A stretch of DNA of 17,445 bases, taken from contig CAJUGE010000023.1 of the NCBI GenBank assembly GCA_910586295.1, forward strand, positions 1 to 17,445. Reading direction: 5' to 3'. A program made the position numbers and the translations under genes. The notes beneath the pieces were generated by a model. The model was given only the letters and a program-made list of their open reading frames with translations. It ran no database searches and was not told the DNA's origin. Positions 14,423 through 17,445 of this stretch are shown one piece after another; within the stretch, counting starts at the first letter, position 1, and every line of letters starts with the position of its first letter. Origin of the DNA: an uncultured Bacilli bacterium. GTDB lineage: Bacteria; Bacillota_I; Bacilli_A; RF39; UBA660.

Positions 14423-16270
14423 ATGAATATAAAAGAAATAAAGAACCCTAAATTTTTAAAAGACATGAATAACAAAGAATTAGAAGAACTAAGTAAAGAT
14501 ATAAGAGAATTTCTAATAGAAAGTGTTTCTCATACAGGAGGACATTTATCTAGTAACTTAGGAATTGTAGAACTCACTATCTGCTTACACAAAGTATTTG
14601 ATTCTCCTAAAGACAAAATAGTCTTTGATGTTTCTCATCAAAGTTACATACATAAAATTCTAACTGGACGAGCTTCAAAATTTAATACTCTAAGACAAAG
14701 GAATGGACTATCAGGATTCCAAAAAAGGAGTGAATCAGTACATGATGCCTATGAAGCAGGGCACTCGTCTACATCGCTCTCTGCTGCGCTAGGACTAGCA
14801 ATAGGCAGAGACATGAATAAAGAAGATAATCATGTCATCGCAGTCATAGGAGATGGTTCTATAAGTAATGGTTTGTGCTATGAAGCATTGAATCAAATAG
14901 GAAGCACTAAAACAAAACTTATTATAATTCTAAACGACAACAACATGAGTATATCCAAAAATGTCGGAGCACTTCACAACCATCTAGATAAAATAAGAAA
15001 TGGTCACTATAAAAAATTAAAAACTAAAACCAAAACTGTACTATCTAAAATTCCAGGAATAGGACTTTTCTTAAGCAATGCTTTAGGAATATTAAAAGAT
15101 AGTATAAAAAAGATTTACAACAAAAACGGTTTCATATTTGAAGAACTAGGGATAGATTATTATGGACCAATTCATGGACATGATTTTAAAGAACTAGAAG
15201 AATACTTAAACATTGCAAAAAAATCCGAAAGCCCTGTTTTAATACATGTAATAACAGAAAAAGGAAAAGGATACGTATTTGCAGAAAATGACACAACTGG
15301 TTCATGGCATGGAGTATCACCGTTCGACAAAACAACTGGTCTTCCACTTGAAACAAATGATTTAACTTCTTGGAGTGAAATAGTAAGTGATTCTCTAATA
15401 AGGTTAATGAACAAGGACATAGTAGTAATAACACCTGCTATGGAAACTGGTTCAAAACTGACTAAATTAAAGGCGATGTTTCCTAACAACTTTATAGATG
15501 TAGGGATAGCAGAAGAACATGCACTAGTACTTGCAAACGGATTATCACTAGAGAATAAAATACCATTTGTATCAATATATTCTTCCTTTCTACAAAGAGG
15601 ATATGATGAAATCCTACATGATATAGCAAGAATGAACACTCACGTTATAATAGGAATAGACAGATGTGGTATAGTAGGCAGAGATGGAGAAACACATCAA
15701 GGAGTATTCGACGTGACATTCTTACTTCCAATACCTAACCTTATAATTGCTTGTCCAAAAGACAGTATAGAATGTACAAATATGATAAAAACTGCGATAG
15801 ACACATCATCACCATTTTGCATTCGATATTCTAGGGCATCACTAGAATATAAAAAGGCAGAAATCACAGAAATTCCTATAGGTTCTTGGGAACAAATTAC
15901 TGAAGGAAATGATGGAACACTAATAACTTATGGAGACTTTGTTAACGAAAGTATAGAGATAATAGAGAAATTAAAAAAAGATGGAATAAAAATAGAACTT
16001 GTAAACGCTAGATTTCTAAAACCTATTGACGAAAAATACTTTAAAGAAATAATTAAAAAAGATAAGCCAATATTTGTATATGAAGAAAGTATGAAAACGG
16101 GTTCTTTAGGAAGTTATCTAGGTACACTTACAAACAAAAATATAATCACTTATGGAGTAGAAGACTTATTTGTCCATCAAGGTAGTAGAAAAGAACTATT
16201 AGTAGGTTTAGAATTAGATAAAAATACAATATATAAAAAAATAAAGAAAGAAATTGGGAGAAGTAAATAA
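14423..16270 (+). CDS. dxs: 1-deoxy-D-xylulose-5-phosphate synthase
   Basis: Dxs (615 residues) joins pyruvate and glyceraldehyde 3-phosphate using thiamine diphosphate, the first step of the MEP route to isoprenoids. Visible motifs: HTGGHLSSNLG near the start, HQSYIHKILTGR (72-83), AGHSSTSLSAALG, the ThDP/Mg motif GDGSISNGLCYEAL (143 on) with NDN, catalytic Glu364 in AEEHA, DRCGIVGRDGETHQGVFD and a C-terminal transketolase domain. GDGSISNG differs from the commoner GDGALTGG, but the flanking residues fit. The ATG at 14423 has AGGTGA upstream; the open frame reaches back to 14330 through two promoters and is not coding there. Its stop overlaps the rnhB start (TAATG). Confidence 0.95.
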   Translation: MNIKEIKNPKFLKDMNNKELEELSKDIREFLIESVSHTGGHLSSNLGIVELTICLHKVFDSPKDKIVFDVSHQSYIHKILTGRASKFNTLRQRNGLSGFQKRSESVHDAYEAGHSSTSLSAALGLAIGRDMNKEDNHVIAVIGDGSISNGLCYEALNQIGSTKTKLIIILNDNNMSISKNVGALHNHLDKIRNGHYKKLKTKTKTVLSKIPGIGLFLSNALGILKDSIKKIYNKNGFIFEELGIDYYGPIHGHDFKELEEYLNIAKKSESPVLIHVITEKGKGYVFAENDTTGSWHGVSPFDKTTGLPLETNDLTSWSEIVSDSLIRLMNKDIVVITPAMETGSKLTKLKAMFPNNFIDVGIAEEHALVLANGLSLENKIPFVSIYSSFLQRGYDEILHDIARMNTHVIIGIDRCGIVGRDGETHQGVFDVTFLLPIPNLIIACPKDSIECTNMIKTAIDTSSPFCIRYSRASLEYKKAEITEIPIGSWEQITEGNDGTLITYGDFVNESIEIIEKLKKDGIKIELVNARFLKPIDEKYFKEIIKKDKPIFVYEESMKTGSLGSYLGTLTNKNIITYGVEDLFVHQGSRKELLVGLELDKNTIYKKIKKEIGRSK

Positions 16271-16872
16271 TGTTAGAATATGAAAATGATTTATATAATC
16301 AAGGGATAAAAGCGATATGCGGAGTAGATGAAGTTGGAAGAGGCCCACTCTTAGGTCCAGTTGTCGCGGTTGCAGTAATATTACCAGAAGGTTATTTTCA
16401 TAAAGACATAAAAGATTCAAAAAAACTTACAGAAAAGAAAAGAGAAGAACTTTATGATATAATAGTAGAAAATGCTATTAGCATTGGTGTCGGTATTGTT
16501 TATGAAGATGTTATTGATAAAGTTAATATATATGAAGCAACAAAAATAGCAATGAAAGAAGCTATTAAGAATTTAAATATAAAACCAGAACATATTCTTA
16601 TAGATGCAATGAAATTAGATTTAGATATTCCAAGTACTTCTATAATAAAAGGCGATGCTTTAAGCGAATCAATCGCGGCCGCTTCTATAATTGCAAAAGT
16701 AACTAGAGACAGAATGATAGAAGAATTAAGTGAAGAGTATCCAATGTATGATTTAAAAAATAATAAAGGTTATGGTACAAAAAAACATTTAGATGCACTA
16801 AAAAAATACGGGCCTTGTCCACATCATAGAAAATCTTTCTCGCCAGTAGCAGATACTTTATTAAATCGTTAA
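16270..16872 (+). CDS. rnhB: Ribonuclease HII
   Basis: RNase HII (200 residues) nicks the RNA strand of RNA-DNA hybrids and removes single ribonucleotides from DNA. The N-terminal signature GVDEVGRGPLLGPV carries the catalytic pair Asp20-Glu21, Asp112 lies in ILIDAMKL, and KGDALSESIAAASIIAKVTRD gives the remaining family motif. The end, KKYGPCPHHRKSF, is also typical. It is coupled to dxs by a 1-nt overlap, so translation probably relies on dxs. A Shine-Dalgarno for the next, interrupted gene overlaps its stop codon. Confidence 0.97.
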   Translation: MLEYENDLYNQGIKAICGVDEVGRGPLLGPVVAVAVILPEGYFHKDIKDSKKLTEKKREELYDIIVENAISIGVGIVYEDVIDKVNIYEATKIAMKEAIKNLNIKPEHILIDAMKLDLDIPSTSIIKGDALSESIAAASIIAKVTRDRMIEELSEEYPMYDLKNNKGYGTKKHLDALKKYGPCPHHRKSFSPVADTLLNR

Positions 16873-16881
16873 GGAGAATTT

Positions 16882-17274
16882 ATGAATTTAGATGAAGAAA
16901 GGTATTTAGAATACTGAGAAAAAAGAGAAAAAGAAAATATAGAACAATTTGAATGTTTTGAACATAGCAGAAAAATAATAGTAATATCTGAAGATGGAGA
17001 ATTAGAAGAACTAAAAGTTGAGGGGTACCATTTTGAAACTCTTTACGAAAGATTTAAAGTTTATGAAGGAGCAGACGAATTTGATGAATATGTAACCTCT
17101 AGTGTTGCTGCTAAAAATGGTTTTATTGTATTTATATTAGACTCTTACAGTCTTAGCATGTTTTATCCATCATCATTTACATTCAAGCAAAAGGAAACAC
17201 TTCTAAATTTACTAAATACTATACCTGCTAATGCAAAAGTATATGCAAGTCAGAAATTTTCCCTAAAAATATAA
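16882..17274 (+). pseudogene. Hypothetical gene interrupted by TGA at codon 12
   Basis: A proper start (AAGGAG, 5 nt, ATG at 16882) opens a frame of 130 codons broken only by TGA at 16915-16917; no ATG, GTG or TTG soon after could replace the start. After the TGA the frame is open for 118 codons, reading like protein: HSRKIIVISEDGELEELKV, then VYEGADEFDEYVTSS, then NGFIVFILDSYSLSMFYP. Reading the stop as Trp gives LEYWEKREKE, which looks natural. No intact gene here uses TGA for Trp, so a recent nonsense mutation or a sequencing error is likelier than a changed code. The family is not recognised. It is the third gene of the dxs-rnhB transcript, and its stop lies in the terminator. Confidence 0.6.
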
Positions 17275-17289
17275 TTTAAGGGATTTTTT
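17260..17289 (+). terminator. Terminator of the dxs-rnhB operon
   Basis: TCCCTAAA (17260-17267) pairs with TTT-A-AGGGA (17275-17283, one bulged A), leaving a 7-nt loop, followed by six T. It overlaps the last codons of the interrupted gene. Confidence 0.7.
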
Positions 17290-17368
17290 CTATTAAAATA
17301 AACAAAAAAAACGAAGATTTAACCTCCGCATACAAAAATCTAAAAAAAGCAAAAAAAGACTATAAAAA

Positions 17369-17420
17369 AATCGACCTACATGTTATATTATAATTGATAA
17401 GAATATAAAGGAGGTCGATT
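17369..17420. repeat. 9-bp inverted repeat around a -10-like box at right edge
   Basis: AATCGACCT (17369-17377) and AGGTCGATT (17412-17420) are perfect inverted copies, 34 nt apart. A TATAAT (17389-17394) lies between them without a clear -35. The right arm overlaps the AAAGGAGG ribosome site (17407-17414). On the minus strand the arm is followed by seven T, so it could be a long-looped terminator for a gene entering from the right. In plus-strand RNA it could mask the ribosome site. Confidence 0.45.
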
Positions 17421-17424
17421 GCAA

Positions 17425-17439
17425 ATGAAATTAGTCTAA
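17425..17439 (+). other. Strong ribosome site followed by 4-codon ORF
   Basis: AAAGGAGG (17407-17414) is the strongest Shine-Dalgarno in the window, 10 nt before an ATG, yet that frame stops after four codons (MKLV, TAA). It may be a minimal leader peptide, or the start of a gene broken by a one-base deletion just before the A run. The window ends six bases later, so this cannot be settled. Confidence 0.25.
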
Positions 17440-17445
17440 AAAAAC

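Noticed and set aside
16882..17274. Genetic code 4 (UGA = Trp) for the whole organism
   Set aside because: Intact genes across about 5,000 codons appear to use TGG for Trp, and TGA ends comN and yidD at sensible places.
17280..17398. Lys-rich open frame after the last terminator
   Set aside because: No start codon or ribosome site; A-rich sequence gives Lys codons by composition.
1..17445. tRNA, rRNA genes or CRISPR arrays
   Set aside because: No cloverleaf with TTCGA-type arm, no rRNA-like stretch and no regularly spaced repeats were seen on either strand.

Overview
The window is low-GC, A-rich DNA from a Firmicutes-type (Bacilli-like) bacterium. The order comN-secDF-rel-dtd-ruvA/ruvB resembles the Bacillus subtilis yrbF-yrvI neighbourhood, and rnc-smc is the usual Firmicutes pair. 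Shine-Dalgarno sites are of AAAGGAGGTGAT type and the promoters are good sigma-A matches. The Smc is only 980 residues long, about the size found in Mollicutes rather than Bacillus. Taken together this suggests an uncultured gut Bacilli/Mollicutes-related lineage (RF39-like), which is inference. The code looks standard: about 17 Trp codons in intact genes all appear to be TGG. Stops are nearly all TAA, with TGA at comN, yidD and one tentative ORF, and TAG only at the AAA ATPase gene.

Layout: 1-95 holds the end of a structured RNA, possibly 6S RNA. Then come comN-secDF (4-nt overlap, own promoter), a hairpin terminator, rel-dtd (1-nt overlap) and ruvA. Between ruvA and ruvB, on the opposite strand, sits a self-contained AAA_14/DUF4143 ATPase gene with its own promoter, palindrome and terminator. 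ruvB has its own promoter, overlapped by a perfect 20-bp palindrome. On the minus strand, yidD is coupled by a 4-nt overlap to a TroA/ZnuA-like lipoprotein that has lost its metal-binding histidines. Divergent to it runs rnc-smc, followed by a tentative start-less small ORF and a 103-aa hypothetical gene. A minus-strand hypothetical gene and dxs-rnhB diverge from back-to-back promoters. The last operon gene is interrupted by an in-frame TGA at codon 12. The right edge holds an inverted repeat and a very strong Shine-Dalgarno followed almost at once by a stop.

Functions: membrane protein export and insertion (SecDF, YidD), stringent response (Rel), translation quality control (Dtd), Holliday-junction processing (RuvA, RuvB), RNA processing (RNase III), chromosome organisation (Smc), isoprenoid precursor synthesis by the MEP pathway (Dxs) and RNA-DNA hybrid removal (RNase HII). 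The points most worth a second look are: Rel with a degenerate hydrolase site but an intact synthetase; the TroA-like lipoprotein with His replaced by Glu/Asp; the palindromes around the ruvB and ATPase promoters; the ATPase cassette splitting ruvAB; and the two ORFs with damaged or non-standard 5' ends. Several predicted ORF starts were moved: comN 204, ruvA 5433, ruvB 7551, yidD 9625, hypothetical 14315, dxs 14423.
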